From contig NZ_CP133268.1 of the NCBI RefSeq assembly GCF_030915385.1, forward strand, positions 2,347,430 to 2,411,429: a stretch of 64,000 nucleotides of DNA. The letters are read 5' to 3'. Source of the stretch: Neobacillus sp. PS3-12 (lineage in GTDB: Bacteria > Bacillota > Bacilli > Bacillales > Cytobacillaceae). This document shows positions 1 to 8,038 of the stretch, piece after piece. Each line of letters begins with the position of its first letter. Within the stretch, counting starts at the first letter, position 1. A program made the translations under genes and the position numbers. The notes beneath the pieces are model-generated. The model made no database searches. It was given only the letters and a program-made list of their open reading frames with translations, and had not been told where the DNA came from.

Positions 1-37
1 CGATTTTCCCTTAACACAAAATGAAGTTTCCGCACCC

Positions 38-93
38 ATTTTCGACAATATTTCTTGATTTTTCATCTTTCGGCCAATATTTTTCGACAAAAT
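38..93. promoter_or_regulatory. Two TTCGACAA motifs 42 bp apart (Spo0A-box-like)
   Basis: TTTTCGACAAT (39-49) and ATTTTTCGACAAAAT (79-93) lie upstream of the first gene. Read on the other strand, the second matches the Spo0A box core TTTGTCGAAA. The two CG centres (43 and 85) are exactly 42 bp apart, which also fits the 21-bp phased repeats seen elsewhere in this window, so the sites may be repeat remnants instead of operators. Confidence 0.35.
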
Positions 94-100
94 GACTTGG

Positions 101-144
101 CCTATTTTCGAAAATAGGGCTTTCAGGTTGTCTTATGTTATAAT
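101..144 (+). promoter_or_regulatory. Extended -10 promoter with an 18-bp palindrome upstream
   Basis: A perfect TATAAT lies at 139-144, preceded by TG at 136-137 (extended -10). No good -35 hexamer is visible. A perfect 18-bp palindrome (CCTATTTTC and its complement) occupies 101-118, about where a -35 region or operator would be. The gene starts at 179. Confidence 0.5.
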
Positions 145-178
145 CTTAGTAATCATTAATAAACCGAGGGGGAATGAG

Positions 179-601
179 ATGAAAACTTTTAAGTTGGTTT
201 CATTGGCGGTAATGGAGGATGAAAAAAGTATCGATGTCCCGTTGGATCATGGACTGATTATTAATAAAGAAGACGAGCACTCAACCTGGCTGCTTGAGGC
301 CTACACAAGAGACCTCACCCTTTACGATTATTTTAAAAAAATCAACGACGAAGATCGGGATATCATTGTGCAGGTCGTAATTACGAAGTCGGACAACGAT
401 CCTGTTTTCTTACAAACGAAGATTAGCTGTCTGCAGCTTTTTGAGGAGCATATTAGTGTGTTGCTTCAAGGACAATTGCGAAGAACAACCAAAAATCACA
501 GTCAAATGTTGCTTCAAAGCCTCCTGCAGCAAGGATTTGCGGGCGACGCCCTGCTCTCGGAATTTATTAAGAAAAAGAACACTGTACCTCGGGTGAAGTG
601 A
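179..601 (+). CDS. ywpF: YwpF-like protein
   Basis: A 140-residue soluble protein resembling the YwpF family of Bacillus, whose function is unknown. The N-terminus MKTFKLVSL and the segment GLIINKEDE are the parts recognised. No signal peptide or membrane segment is visible. The frame is open from position 92, but ATG 179 is chosen because GAGGGGG lies just upstream and because family members start with MKTFK. In B. subtilis ywpF lies near fabZ; here the fructoselysine operon sits between them. A hairpin terminator follows at once, so the gene is probably monocistronic. Family assignment is from memory of the sequence and is fairly sure. Confidence 0.75.
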   Translation: MKTFKLVSLAVMEDEKSIDVPLDHGLIINKEDEHSTWLLEAYTRDLTLYDYFKKINDEDRDIIVQVVITKSDNDPVFLQTKISCLQLFEEHISVLLQGQLRRTTKNHSQMLLQSLLQQGFAGDALLSEFIKKKNTVPRVK

Positions 602-624
602 ATATCATGAATAACTTGTATATA

Positions 625-668
625 AAATAAACGTTAGTCTGAGGATAAGGACTAACGTTTATTTTTTA
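625..668 (+). terminator. Rho-independent terminator after the ywpF-like gene
   Basis: A 15-bp perfect stem (625-639 with 650-664), a 10-nt loop and a run of T at the 3' side. Confidence 0.85.
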
Positions 669-684
669 ATTTGGAGTGATTAAG

Positions 685-972
685 ATGGAATTTATCGGAA
701 CGGCAAGGCCGAAGCGTGAAAATTGGGTAGTAACGATGACATCAGATGAGCAGGCCATCATGGGACAGCATTTTGAATACATAAATAAGCTGTTTTCTGA
801 AGGAAAAATCACTTTTTCTGGTGCGTGTACAGACGGGGCGATGGGGCTGATCGTATACAATGCTGAGTCGGCGGAGGAAGCCAAGGTTCTTTTTGAAAAT
901 GATCCTTTAACAAAGTCAGGGATTACGAATACGGAGTTGCATCCTTTTAGGGTTGGTCACGTTAACAAGTAA
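685..972 (+). CDS. YciI family protein
   Basis: A 95-residue protein of the YciI-like/dimeric alpha-beta barrel type. The usual features are a central His (GQHFEYINKL) and a C-terminal pattern of the form 'FENDPLTKSGI...LHPFRV'. The biochemical role of these small proteins is generally unknown. GTG 676 is in frame, but GGAG at 673-676 is correctly spaced for ATG 685, so 685 is used. It lies between a terminator and the regulator promoter, so it is probably transcribed alone. Confidence 0.8.
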   Translation: MEFIGTARPKRENWVVTMTSDEQAIMGQHFEYINKLFSEGKITFSGACTDGAMGLIVYNAESAEEAKVLFENDPLTKSGITNTELHPFRVGHVNK

Positions 973-1002
973 TTTTTAAAATTAATGGGAAATATACGGA
1001 AA

Positions 1003-1049
1003 TTGACTATACAAAGAAAGCCTATTCATTATATAATATTATATAATGA
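1003..1049 (+). promoter_or_regulatory. Promoter and 24-bp palindromic operator of the GntR gene
   Basis: TTGACT (1003-1008) is a good -35; CATTAT (1027-1032, 18-bp spacer) is a possible -10. A perfect 24-bp palindrome covers 1026-1049 and contains two overlapping copies of TTATATAA. The same core is in the palindrome at 7110-7127 in front of the divergently regulated operon, so autoregulation by the GntR protein is inferred. Confidence 0.65.
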
Positions 1050-1071
1050 CTTATAGTTTGCGAGGAATAAT

Positions 1072-1803
1072 ATGATGAAACTGGATAGCTCAATTTCAAC
1101 GCCGTTATATGACCAATTGAAGCAGAAGCTACGAGAAGCGATTGTTCATGGTGAATATAAGCAAGGTGAGAAGCTTCCAAATGAAGCGGAATTATGCGAT
1201 CTTTACGGTGTCAGTCGGATCACCGTGAGAAAAGCGATTCAAGAGTTGTGCGATGAAGGCTTTTTAGAGCGTAAGCAAGGTAAGGGCACCTTTGTCATGA
1301 GGAAGAAAGTTAAAAGAGAAATGGTTACGGTGGATGGATTCACGGACTTTGTCAGGCTGCTCGGGAAAAAACCGACCAAAAAGATTCTGGTTTGTGAAGA
1401 AATTAAAGCATCGCAAAAATTGGCTGAATCGCTTCAAATCGAGGCTGATGCACCAGTATTAAGGCTGCTGCGCTTAATGTATGTGGATGGACAACCGTTT
1501 ACCATTGATGAAACGCACTATTCTTTGGATCGGTTCCCTAACTTGGCTACTCACTTTCTAGAGAACGTTTCTACCTATGATGTTTTGAAGAATATTTATC
1601 ATGTGAATATCCATGCAGGTTCTACTCATAAAGTTATTACGGTCGATCCTGCCACAAGTCTTGAAGCTGAGTATTTAGAGTGTAAAACTGGTGAAACCTT
1701 GTTTAATATTGATAAAATTGTTTATGATGAAAACAAGGTGCCGATTCACACTTCTCATTTTAAGACACCGACGGCGGCAATTGCATTGACGATTACAACT
1801 TAA
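1072..1803 (+). CDS. frlR: GntR/HutC-family repressor, probably FrlR
   Basis: A 243-residue transcription factor. The N-terminal winged helix (about 8-75) has the pattern LPNEAELCDLYGVSRITVRKA, and a UTRA effector-binding domain fills about 95-235, as in HutC-type regulators that bind sugar phosphates or metabolites. It is transcribed away from its promoter at 1003-1049 and lies convergent to the fructoselysine operon (1996-6930). The shared TTATATAA palindromes in front of this gene and of that operon make it the likely operon repressor; in B. subtilis FrlR is also a GntR-type regulator of the frl genes. The effector, perhaps fructoselysine 6-phosphate, is inferred. ATG 1072 or 1075 could be used; GAGG lies upstream of both. 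Confidence 0.8.
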   Translation: MMKLDSSISTPLYDQLKQKLREAIVHGEYKQGEKLPNEAELCDLYGVSRITVRKAIQELCDEGFLERKQGKGTFVMRKKVKREMVTVDGFTDFVRLLGKKPTKKILVCEEIKASQKLAESLQIEADAPVLRLLRLMYVDGQPFTIDETHYSLDRFPNLATHFLENVSTYDVLKNIYHVNIHAGSTHKVITVDPATSLEAEYLECKTGETLFNIDKIVYDENKVPIHTSHFKTPTAAIALTITT

Positions 1804-1815
1804 GTATTAAATGGG

Positions 1816-1843
1816 CTAGCTGCGAATTGCAGCTAGTTTTTTT
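1816..1843 (+). terminator. Terminator of the GntR gene
   Basis: Perfect 8-bp stem CTAGCTGC/GCAGCTAG around GAATT, followed by seven T. Confidence 0.85.
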
Positions 1844-1865
1844 GGGTTTGCGGGATAAGGTCAAT

Positions 1866-1919
1866 TTTATCCGTACACTTCACTCTTTTTTTCGTAACTT
1901 TTCCCCATTTTTCCGTAAG
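1866..1919. repeat. Three-copy remnant of the TCCGTA repeat, 21-bp spacing
   Basis: The motifs ATCCGTAC, TTCGTAAC and TTCCGTAA have their CG at 1872, 1893 and 1914, exactly 21 bp apart. The sequence resembles the larger arrays at 20395-20945 and 54836-55482. It lies between two convergent terminators. Confidence 0.6.
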
Positions 1920-1954
1920 TTTAGGTATGATATCTGGGCCCCCACTATATAGAT

Positions 1955-1987
1955 AAAAAGGTATCATCCCAAAGGACGATACCTTTT
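1955..1987 (-). terminator. Terminator of the fructoselysine operon
   Basis: Stem AAAAGGTATC/GATACCTTTT (1956-1965 with 1978-1987). The T-rich tail is on the minus strand beyond 1955. Confidence 0.8.
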
Positions 1988-1995
1988 CTATTAGA

Positions 1996-2967
1996 TTAGT
2001 ATTCTAGTTTCCACATGTATCTTCTTTTTGTAAGAGGATGGTTGCGGGCGATAGATAGTTGTTCTGCGTATGCACGGATAACGCCTGAGATTAGCATTGG
2101 GTTGAAGTAGTCTACTACTTCGCTGGCAATGACTGAGCCTAGGCCGAAATCTTTTGCGTCAACAACTGTTGTTTTTGCATCAAAGCGATTTAAGAATTCA
2201 AGGGCACGAGAATCCATTGCACGTGTACGGCCATCGTTCATTAACAATAGGAATGGTACATCTTTGTCCACGATTTCGAATGGTCCATGGAAGAATTCGC
2301 CGTCATGGAAGCTTCCAGAGTTGATCCATTGCATTTCCATTAGCAAGCAGATAGAGAATGAGTAAGCTACTTCGTGAGTTGCGCCGCTAGACATTACATA
2401 GATGACTGGCTCATCTTTGTAGCTTTCTGCGAATGCTTTCGCTTGAGGGCCTACAGTTGCTACTGATTGCTCGATTAGGTCGTAGATTTTTGCAAATCCG
2501 TCTTGCATTTTATTGTAGTGCTCATAGCCTTCGAATTCGTTTAGGATTTCAACAGCAAGGCCTAGAACGTTTGTCATTTTTTCCATTTTCGCTGCGTAAT
2601 TTGCTTCGAAGCCGTGGTAGATAACATAGTCCGCATCTTTTGTGATCGCAGAATCTTCAACATGAGTTACTGCGACAACGTGTGCGCCTAGTTCTTTTGC
2701 TTTTGCAGTAGCTGTTACGGTTTCTGGAGTTGCTCCACCAAGAGAGCATGTTACAACGATACTTGTTTCATCAACAGAAACTGGAGTTGCATAGTTGAAT
2801 TCATTTGCTGTATAAAGACTAGTACGAAGTTGTTTTGCGTTTCCTTCTAAGAAATATTTTGCAGGGTATAATTCAGCTTTGGATGCGCCGCAGCCTACAA
2901 AAAGGACACTCTTGATGTTTGGTTGTTTCTCTTTGATTTGTCTAACGATGTGATTTAATTGTTGCAT
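1996..2967 (-). CDS. frlB: SIS-domain fructoselysine-6-phosphate deglycase (FrlB-like)
   Basis: A 323-residue cytoplasmic protein with two sugar-isomerase (SIS) domains. The first has the phosphosugar-binding stretch VLFVGCGASK and later TCSLGGATPET; the second begins near VIYVMSSGA. The C-terminus RRYMWKLEY is like FrlB proteins. FrlB splits fructoselysine 6-phosphate (or other fructosamine 6-phosphates) into glucose 6-phosphate and the amino acid. It is the last gene of a six-gene operon with kinase, epimerase and ABC importer genes, the expected pathway order. Substrate choice among alpha- and epsilon-fructosamines cannot be read from the sequence. Confidence 0.85.
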   Translation of the reverse strand: MQQLNHIVRQIKEKQPNIKSVLFVGCGASKAELYPAKYFLEGNAKQLRTSLYTANEFNYATPVSVDETSIVVTCSLGGATPETVTATAKAKELGAHVVAVTHVEDSAITKDADYVIYHGFEANYAAKMEKMTNVLGLAVEILNEFEGYEHYNKMQDGFAKIYDLIEQSVATVGPQAKAFAESYKDEPVIYVMSSGATHEVAYSFSICLLMEMQWINSGSFHDGEFFHGPFEIVDKDVPFLLLMNDGRTRAMDSRALEFLNRFDAKTTVVDAKDFGLGSVIASEVVDYFNPMLISGVIRAYAEQLSIARNHPLTKRRYMWKLEY

Positions 2968-2996
2968 TTTATTTCTCCTCCAAAATTCTATTTTTT

Positions 2997-3827
2997 TTAC
3001 ATGAATGCTTTAAAAGCATGCATATTGCGAATATCGTGGCTCTTTGGATCCTGAAAATATCTGGAATCCGTTATTTCTTGACCTAAAAGGCCGGTGTACC
3101 CATTTTTCTGTAAAACGGTTAAAAACTCTTCTAGGTTATGATGGCCATCGCCCCAAATCAGGTGGCCATATGGATTGCCATCGACGAAATGGGTGTGGAT
3201 GATATCTTCCCCGAATACATCAAACCAATCCTGCAATGTTTCCCCAGCGACACCCATTGCGGTCGTATCCACAAGGATTTTCAGATTCGGGTGGTTGATT
3301 TCATCAAACATTCTTTTCGCACCAGAGACATTGATGACCAAATTGGATTCCTCAGGCCTTAATGCTTCCATTGCTAGGGTAACCCCTTCTTTTTGGGCAA
3401 CATCGGCAAGTTTAGACAGCATTTCACGGGATCGTTTCCATGCTTCTTCCCTGTCTTCATCGTAATATCCCCAGCCTGAATTGCACTGCATGATTTCGCA
3501 GCCCAGCTCGGCTGTTGCCTTGATGCCATTGGAGAAATACTGAAAGCTTTTTTCAAAAATTTCTGGTTTGGTCGCTGCAAACTGGTATTGATACATGCAG
3601 TTTTCAGGGGTGAATACTCGGACTTCAAGGCCACGAGACTGAATTTTATCCTTTAAGACTTTACAATCCGAATAGGTCATCGGATCCAAATAATAGTGGG
3701 GAACGCCTGTCCAAAATTCGATGGATTGGATTCCTGCCGCCACTTGGGCATCCAGGAAATACTCCAACGAGTAGCGCATATAATGGATATTCATTCCCGC
3801 CACTTGTTCTCGCTTAATCAGCGCCAA
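2997..3827 (-). CDS. frlC: Sugar phosphate isomerase/epimerase family (FrlC-like)
   Basis: A 276-residue TIM-barrel protein of the xylose-isomerase-like family. The metal-site residues are seen in LAMEALRPEESN, LVDTT, HTHFVDG and GQEITDSRY. FrlC of E. coli interconverts fructoselysine and its C3 epimer psicoselysine, and this gene lies between the matching kinase and deglycase genes, so the same role is inferred. The frame opens at 3860, overlapping frlD, but TTG 3827 is preferred: GGAGG on the minus strand is 8 nt upstream and the product then begins MALIKREQ. Length matches the E. coli protein. Confidence 0.75.
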   Translation of the reverse strand: MALIKREQVAGMNIHYMRYSLEYFLDAQVAAGIQSIEFWTGVPHYYLDPMTYSDCKVLKDKIQSRGLEVRVFTPENCMYQYQFAATKPEIFEKSFQYFSNGIKATAELGCEIMQCNSGWGYYDEDREEAWKRSREMLSKLADVAQKEGVTLAMEALRPEESNLVINVSGAKRMFDEINHPNLKILVDTTAMGVAGETLQDWFDVFGEDIIHTHFVDGNPYGHLIWGDGHHNLEEFLTVLQKNGYTGLLGQEITDSRYFQDPKSHDIRNMHAFKAFM

Positions 3828-3840
3828 TGAATCTTCCTCC

Positions 3841-4653
3841 TTACACGTACCTTTTTCCAAAGCCGAAAGAGCCTTCGACTAAAACTTGTTTTGCCGCAAA
3901 GTCTGCAGCTATTTCTAAGCACGTTTTAATATCTTTTGTTCCATCAATATAATTCACTAGGAAACAGGTAATAAATGAATCACCGGCACCCATCGTATCA
4001 ATCGCTTTTACTAGCTTTGGTTTTTGGGCGTAAAACTCCTTGCCATCAAACAGCAGCGCTCCATCTTCTCCCAGCGTGCATAAAACCAATTCAGGGCCGA
4101 GAACCGAAACCTTGATCATCAGGTCACGAACTTCGTCTTGAGTCATATGGCTGCATGAGAAAAACGCATAGTTGACAAGCGGTGCAACTTGGTTGATTTT
4201 TTCACCAGTAAAATCTGATGAAAAATCAAAGCTGATTGGTGCCTCAATCTTAGCTAGTTCGGATTCGGTATAGCCATAAAGGCCTGCATGGACAACATCG
4301 AATCTGTTGATGTATTCCAGATCGGCTGCGGTTAAATTTAGGCCAAATTCGCGCAAGACGCCGCCTTTGTTGCTTCCCAGAAATACACGGTCACCGTCTT
4401 TTAAGGTAACGCGGGCAGCACCGTTTTCGCCTTCGTAATGCTTGCAGTGACTGATGTCTAAGCCGATTTTTTCAATGCTGTCGATGACGTGGGCTGCTGC
4501 TTCATCTGAGCCGAAGACACCGAGATAGGCTGCCTCAACGCCGAGGCGCTTCGCATAGACCGCGAAGTTTAATGCGTTTCCACCAGGATACATGGTATGG
4601 ATATGTTCATATTTATCGACGACGTTGTCGCCTAAACCGAGTACTTTTACCAT
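3841..4653 (-). CDS. frlD: PfkB-family fructosamine (fructoselysine) kinase
   Basis: A 270-residue ribokinase-like kinase. The N-terminus GLGDNVVDKY and the early GGNALNFAVYAKR are typical of FrlD, and the C-terminal DTMGAGDSF (about residues 219-227) holds the catalytic Asp and anion hole. FrlD phosphorylates imported fructoselysine at C6 with ATP, producing the substrate of FrlB. TTG 4659 is in frame, but ATG 4653 is chosen because GAGG lies 7 nt upstream. It is embedded in the operon between the ABC ATPase and the epimerase genes. Confidence 0.85.
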   Translation of the reverse strand: MVKVLGLGDNVVDKYEHIHTMYPGGNALNFAVYAKRLGVEAAYLGVFGSDEAAAHVIDSIEKIGLDISHCKHYEGENGAARVTLKDGDRVFLGSNKGGVLREFGLNLTAADLEYINRFDVVHAGLYGYTESELAKIEAPISFDFSSDFTGEKINQVAPLVNYAFFSCSHMTQDEVRDLMIKVSVLGPELVLCTLGEDGALLFDGKEFYAQKPKLVKAIDTMGAGDSFITCFLVNYIDGTKDIKTCLEIAADFAAKQVLVEGSFGFGKRYV

Positions 4654-4655
4654 AA

Positions 4656-5387
4656 TCAAACCTCACTATAAAACTTTTGATAAGAAATCGATGGTGCGTG
4701 GGTGTTTCGGATTTTTAAAGAATTCTTCCGTGAATTTTGTTCTAAGATTCTTCCTTGGTCGATGAACAAAATCCGGTCGCCCACTTCTCTGGCAAAGCCC
4801 ATTTCGTGGGTAACGACGACCATAGTCATCCCTTCTTTGGCAAGATCCTTCATAACTGCTAATACTTCGCCAACCATTTCCGGGTCAAGTGCGGATGTTG
4901 GTTCGTCAAACAGCATTACTTCAGGCTGCATCGCCAAGGCCCTGGCAATCGCAATCCGCTGCTGCTGTCCGCCAGATAACGAGGACGGATAGGCATCGAT
5001 TTTTTCCAATAAGCCGACCTTTTTCAACAGATCAACGGCCAGTTGCTTGGCCGCATCCGGCTTCAAGCCTCTTACTTTAATCGGAGCATGCGTGATATTT
5101 TGGCAAACCTTTTTATGCGGGAATAGGTTGAACTGCTGGAACACCATTCCCATTTTTTCACGGACTTTATCGATGTTCACTTTTTTCTCGGTGATATCTT
5201 GGTTATTGACGATAATTTGGCCGCCTGTTGGCATTTCTAATAAATTCAAGCATCGTAAAAATGTACTTTTACCAGAACCGGACGGTCCGATGACAACGAC
5301 TACTTCCCCTTTGGAGATTTCTACATCGATTCCATTGAGGACATTGTTTTTTCCAAAGCTTTTGTGCAAATCTTTAACGGTGATCAC
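4656..5387 (-). CDS. Amino acid-type ABC transporter ATPase (C-terminal frameshift)
   Basis: ATP-binding subunit of a polar amino acid-family importer. Walker [10 protein letters not shown] (about 34-42), the Q-loop QQFNLFPH, the signature LSGGQQQR and Walker B with [10 protein letters not shown] are all intact. The last 28 residues are not like the family. In the other frame the same DNA encodes the expected tail [20 protein letters not shown], ending at TAG 4666-4668. One base therefore seems to be missing near 4731-4738, possibly in the AAAA run. The normal end would leave a 12-nt gap before frlD. The gene lies directly downstream of its permease gene (14-bp overlap). Confidence 0.85.
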   Translation of the reverse strand: MITVKDLHKSFGKNNVLNGIDVEISKGEVVVVIGPSGSGKSTFLRCLNLLEMPTGGQIIVNNQDITEKKVNIDKVREKMGMVFQQFNLFPHKKVCQNITHAPIKVRGLKPDAAKQLAVDLLKKVGLLEKIDAYPSSLSGGQQQRIAIARALAMQPEVMLFDEPTSALDPEMVGEVLAVMKDLAKEGMTMVVVTHEMGFAREVGDRILFIDQGRILEQNSRKNSLKIRNTHAPSISYQKFYSEV

Positions 5388-6045
5388 TTTGCTTCAACCT
5401 CCTTTCAACAACCGCTAGTATTCTCGACAAAGCGTATGTCAACACTAGGTAAATCAGGGAGGCAACTAAAATTGGCTCTATTCCTAAAGCAGTATTTCCT
5501 CTAACAATCGTTGTTTTATACATCAGTTCGGCAATCCCGATTACCGATACAATGGATGAATCTTTGATGCTGCCAATAAATTGGTTTCCTAGTGCCGGTA
5601 AAATATTTTTGAAAGCTTGCGGCAAGATGATATCGAACATCGCAATGCGCTGATTCATCCCTAAACTTCTCGCTGCTTCCATTTGTCCTCTGCTAACAGC
5701 TTCAATTCCAGAGCGAATCGTTTCTGAAATGTATGCGGCAGCGTTGAGTGACAGGGCAATGATTCCGACAACTAAATCCGGTATGTCCGATCCATTAAAG
5801 AGCATCGGGACACCGATATAAATGATGTAAACCTGGGCAAGAAGCGGTGTTCCCCTTACAAATTCGACGTAGATATCGCCTAAGAGTTTGATTATTTTAA
5901 AGCGGGACCGTCTTAAAAGGGTTAATACTACTCCCAAAATACTACCAAGTACAACCGCAGCTGCTGCCAGTACTATGGTGTAATAGGTTCCAATTAAGAA
6001 AAATTGGTAATATTGTCCAATGAATGAGAAGTTCAAATGTGTCAC
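5374..6045 (-). CDS. Amino acid-type ABC transporter permease
   Basis: A 223-residue inner-membrane permease of the HisM/GlnP family with about five hydrophobic segments. The EAA loop that contacts the ATPase is visible as [10 protein letters not shown]...[17 protein letters not shown]. There is only one permease gene, so a homodimer is likely. It sits between the binding lipoprotein and the ATPase genes of the fructoselysine operon. B. subtilis frl uses a sugar-type (FrlONM) importer, so this is a different transporter class attached to the same pathway; substrate is inferred from context. Confidence 0.88.
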   Translation of the reverse strand: MTHLNFSFIGQYYQFFLIGTYYTIVLAAAAVVLGSILGVVLTLLRRSRFKIIKLLGDIYVEFVRGTPLLAQVYIIYIGVPMLFNGSDIPDLVVGIIALSLNAAAYISETIRSGIEAVSRGQMEAARSLGMNQRIAMFDIILPQAFKNILPALGNQFIGSIKDSSIVSVIGIAELMYKTTIVRGNTALGIEPILVASLIYLVLTYALSRILAVVERRLKQSDHR

Positions 6046-6093
6046 CCCAATGCAACAGACCCCCTATCTGGAAGACCAGATAGGAATGTCTAC

Positions 6094-6930
6094 TTAGATG
6101 TCTTTCACGTTGTTTGTTGCTTTCTTTAACCACTCTTCGTATTGTGGTTTGGATTCTTTGATCACTTTATTAATTGCTTTCATTATTTCAGGATCTGTTC
6201 CTTTTGGCATCGCAATGGCAGCACCGGCAGATGGGTCTTCGAAGTAAACTTTACTTAAAGCAATGTTTGGATTTCCTCTTGTCAGAAGAATCGCTGTTGG
6301 AATGTCAACAAGGGCGCCGTCTACTTTATTGTTAGCTAAGTCAATGGCTTCTTCTGTTGATTTTCCTAGTAATTTAAGTTGTGCATTTGGAAGTTCTTTT
6401 TCAATAATTCCTTCTTGTACAGATGTTTTGATGGTTGTCAGTCTCGCATTAGCAAAATCTTTTGCAGTCTTATACTTGTTGACATCTCCTTTACGAACTA
6501 GCATGACGTTACGTCCTTTGTAGTAAACATCTGTGAAGTCTGCGTTCTTTGCACGTTCTGCTGTTGGGCTCATTGCCGAGATAATCATGTCAATTTTCTT
6601 GCCTTGAAGGGCCACTAGTAATCCATCGAAATCCATATCCTTGATTTCATACTTCACGCCTAATTCTTTTGCTACTTTATCTAGTAATTGGATATCAGAT
6701 CCAACGATTTGATCTTTACCGCCTTGTACTAAGTGGTACTCGTATGGAGGTGTAGCTGCCATCATCCCTACGGTTATCGTTCCTTTTTCTTTTAATGCGG
6801 CAAGGCCTGTTTTTGTATCCGCTTTCTTCGTGGATGAAGCTGAACTTGATCCACATGCCGCTAATGAAAGTGCTAACGCTCCAACCAATGCTACCCCAGT
6901 AACCTTCTTCCATAATCCTGTTTTCATCAT
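6094..6930 (-). CDS. Substrate-binding lipoprotein of the ABC importer
   Basis: A 278-residue solute-binding protein of the polar amino acid family (SBP_bac_3). A lipoprotein signal ends in the lipobox LAAC with Cys26. The mature part shows the family pattern: GTITVGMMAATPPYEY near the start, then FDGLLVALQGKKIDMI and AMSPTAERA. It is the first gene of the operon, directly behind the promoter/operator at 7110-7155. GGAGGAG precedes two adjacent ATG codons (6930 and 6927). It probably captures fructoselysine or related Amadori amino acids at the outer face of the membrane; that substrate is inferred only from the neighbouring kinase and deglycase. Confidence 0.88.
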   Translation of the reverse strand: MMKTGLWKKVTGVALVGALALSLAACGSSSASSTKKADTKTGLAALKEKGTITVGMMAATPPYEYHLVQGGKDQIVGSDIQLLDKVAKELGVKYEIKDMDFDGLLVALQGKKIDMIISAMSPTAERAKNADFTDVYYKGRNVMLVRKGDVNKYKTAKDFANARLTTIKTSVQEGIIEKELPNAQLKLLGKSTEEAIDLANNKVDGALVDIPTAILLTRGNPNIALSKVYFEDPSAGAAIAMPKGTDPEIMKAINKVIKESKPQYEEWLKKATNNVKDI

Positions 6931-7109
6931 GTTTCTCCTCCGTTTTCTTTATATTTGATTATTTTGATAATTTACGATAAAAGGGCTTGTACATATTGTT
7001 TGTAGAAAAATGAAAATTAATTTTTAGGGATACAATCATTAGATGACTTTTATAAAAGCCTTTCACCCGCCCTTACCATTTTATGGGTAATACATTCCAT
7101 AACGTTTAG

Positions 7110-7155
7110 TAATGTTATATAACATTATATTAATTGGTAGACTGAAATCTGTCAA
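7110..7155 (-). promoter_or_regulatory. SigA promoter and operator of the fructoselysine operon
   Basis: On the minus strand, TTGACA (7150-7155), a 17-bp spacer and TAATAT (7127-7132) form a good promoter. An 18-bp perfect palindrome with core GTTATATAAC (7110-7127) overlaps the downstream edge of the -10, the place for a repressor. Its TTATATAA core also occurs twice in the palindrome before the GntR gene (1026-1049). The rest of 6931-7428 holds the repeat and hairpins listed next and no gene. Confidence 0.75.
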
Positions 7156-7240
7156 CGGAAATCTGAAAATTATCAATAATAAATTATGTGGGCGATTTCA
7201 CATAAAAAAACAGTGCAGGAACCAAGTCCCTTCCTAATAA

Positions 7241-7268
7241 AACAGCATGCCTTGTGTTGCATGCTGTT
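7241..7268. terminator. Hairpin, possible terminator
   Basis: Perfect stem AACAGCATGC/GCATGCTGTT around 8 nt. It resembles the fabZ terminator at 7395-7424, so the two may be a duplicated hairpin. T-runs on both sides are short. Confidence 0.4.
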
Positions 7269-7269
7269 T

Positions 7270-7375
7270 CGGGTAATCTTACGGACTGTTTGGCTAGTCC
7301 CGAGAGGAACTTTGTCCGTCATCGGCGGTATTACGGACAGTTTGTCCTGTTTTACCTCTGATCTTGTCCGTAATA
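7270..7375. repeat. 52-bp imperfect tandem duplication with ACGGAC/TTGTCCGT motifs
   Basis: TTACGGAC(T/A)GTTTG begins at 7279 and again at 7331, and CTTGTCCGT-like sequence begins near 7311 and 7363, each 52 bp apart. The two motifs within a unit are mutually inverted (GTCCGT and ACGGAC). The block sits between two related hairpins. Confidence 0.6.
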
Positions 7376-7394
7376 TTGCTTACTTCCTCAATAG

Positions 7395-7424
7395 AAAACA
7401 GCACGCCTGATTTGGCATGCTGGG
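7395..7424 (-). terminator. Terminator of fabZ
   Basis: Imperfect stem AAACAGCACGCC/GGCATGCTGGGTTT just beyond the frameshift-corrected fabZ stop at 7429; T-rich on the minus-strand 3' side. Confidence 0.6.
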
Positions 7425-7428
7425 TTTC

Positions 7429-7867
7429 TTAGTCTTCCTTTTTATCTCCAAGTGCAAAAGTAATTTCTGCTTCACAAGCAACTTCCCCGTCAACCGTGGC
7501 AACGGCTTTCCCTTTGCCGATCGGTCCGCCGCATGCGGGTCATTTCGACTTCCAGACGAAGCTGGTCGCCTGGTCGGACTTGGCGCTTAAAGCGACAGCT
7601 GTCAATGCCTGCAAAAAATGCTAAGCGGCCGCGGTTTTCTTCTTTAATGAGAACGGCTACGGCGCCAACCTGTGCGAGTGCTTCAACAATCAGGACGCCA
7701 GGCATAACCGGATAGTCCGGAAAATGTCCATTGAAAAATTCTTCATTGGCCGATACATTTTTGATTCCAACCGCTCTCTTACCTTCTTCAACCTCTAAAA
7801 TTCGGTCCACCAGCAAAAATGGATAACGGTGGGGAATGATTTCTTTAATCTGGGTAACATCAAGCAT
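7429..7867 (-). CDS. fabZ: (3R)-hydroxyacyl-ACP dehydratase FabZ (frameshifted)
   Basis: FabZ dehydrates 3-hydroxyacyl-ACP in fatty acid elongation. The N-terminal two thirds carry the family signatures [12 protein letters not shown], the catalytic His in FFNGHFP and the Glu in [11 protein letters not shown]. After [10 protein letters not shown] the frame runs into a stop at 7490, but the next frame continues [16 protein letters not shown] to TAA 7429-7431, giving the normal length of about 145 residues. One extra base near 7530-7533 explains this. Because fabZ is normally essential in Bacillus, a sequencing error is more likely than a real mutation. ATG 7867 is chosen for AGGAGGT 9 nt upstream. 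Confidence 0.9.
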
Positions 7868-8038
7868 AGTATTAGTACCTCCTACTAAGATTAGGTTCTT
7901 ATTTTTATTATACACAAAAATTACTCCTTAAAGAAAAAAATTCTATAAATTGACATATATATTTATTTTTTCAAAAAAATAAACCTGCGAAAATATGCTA
8001 GATTGGAAGTGTAAACTAATATTTGCGAGGTATAGACC

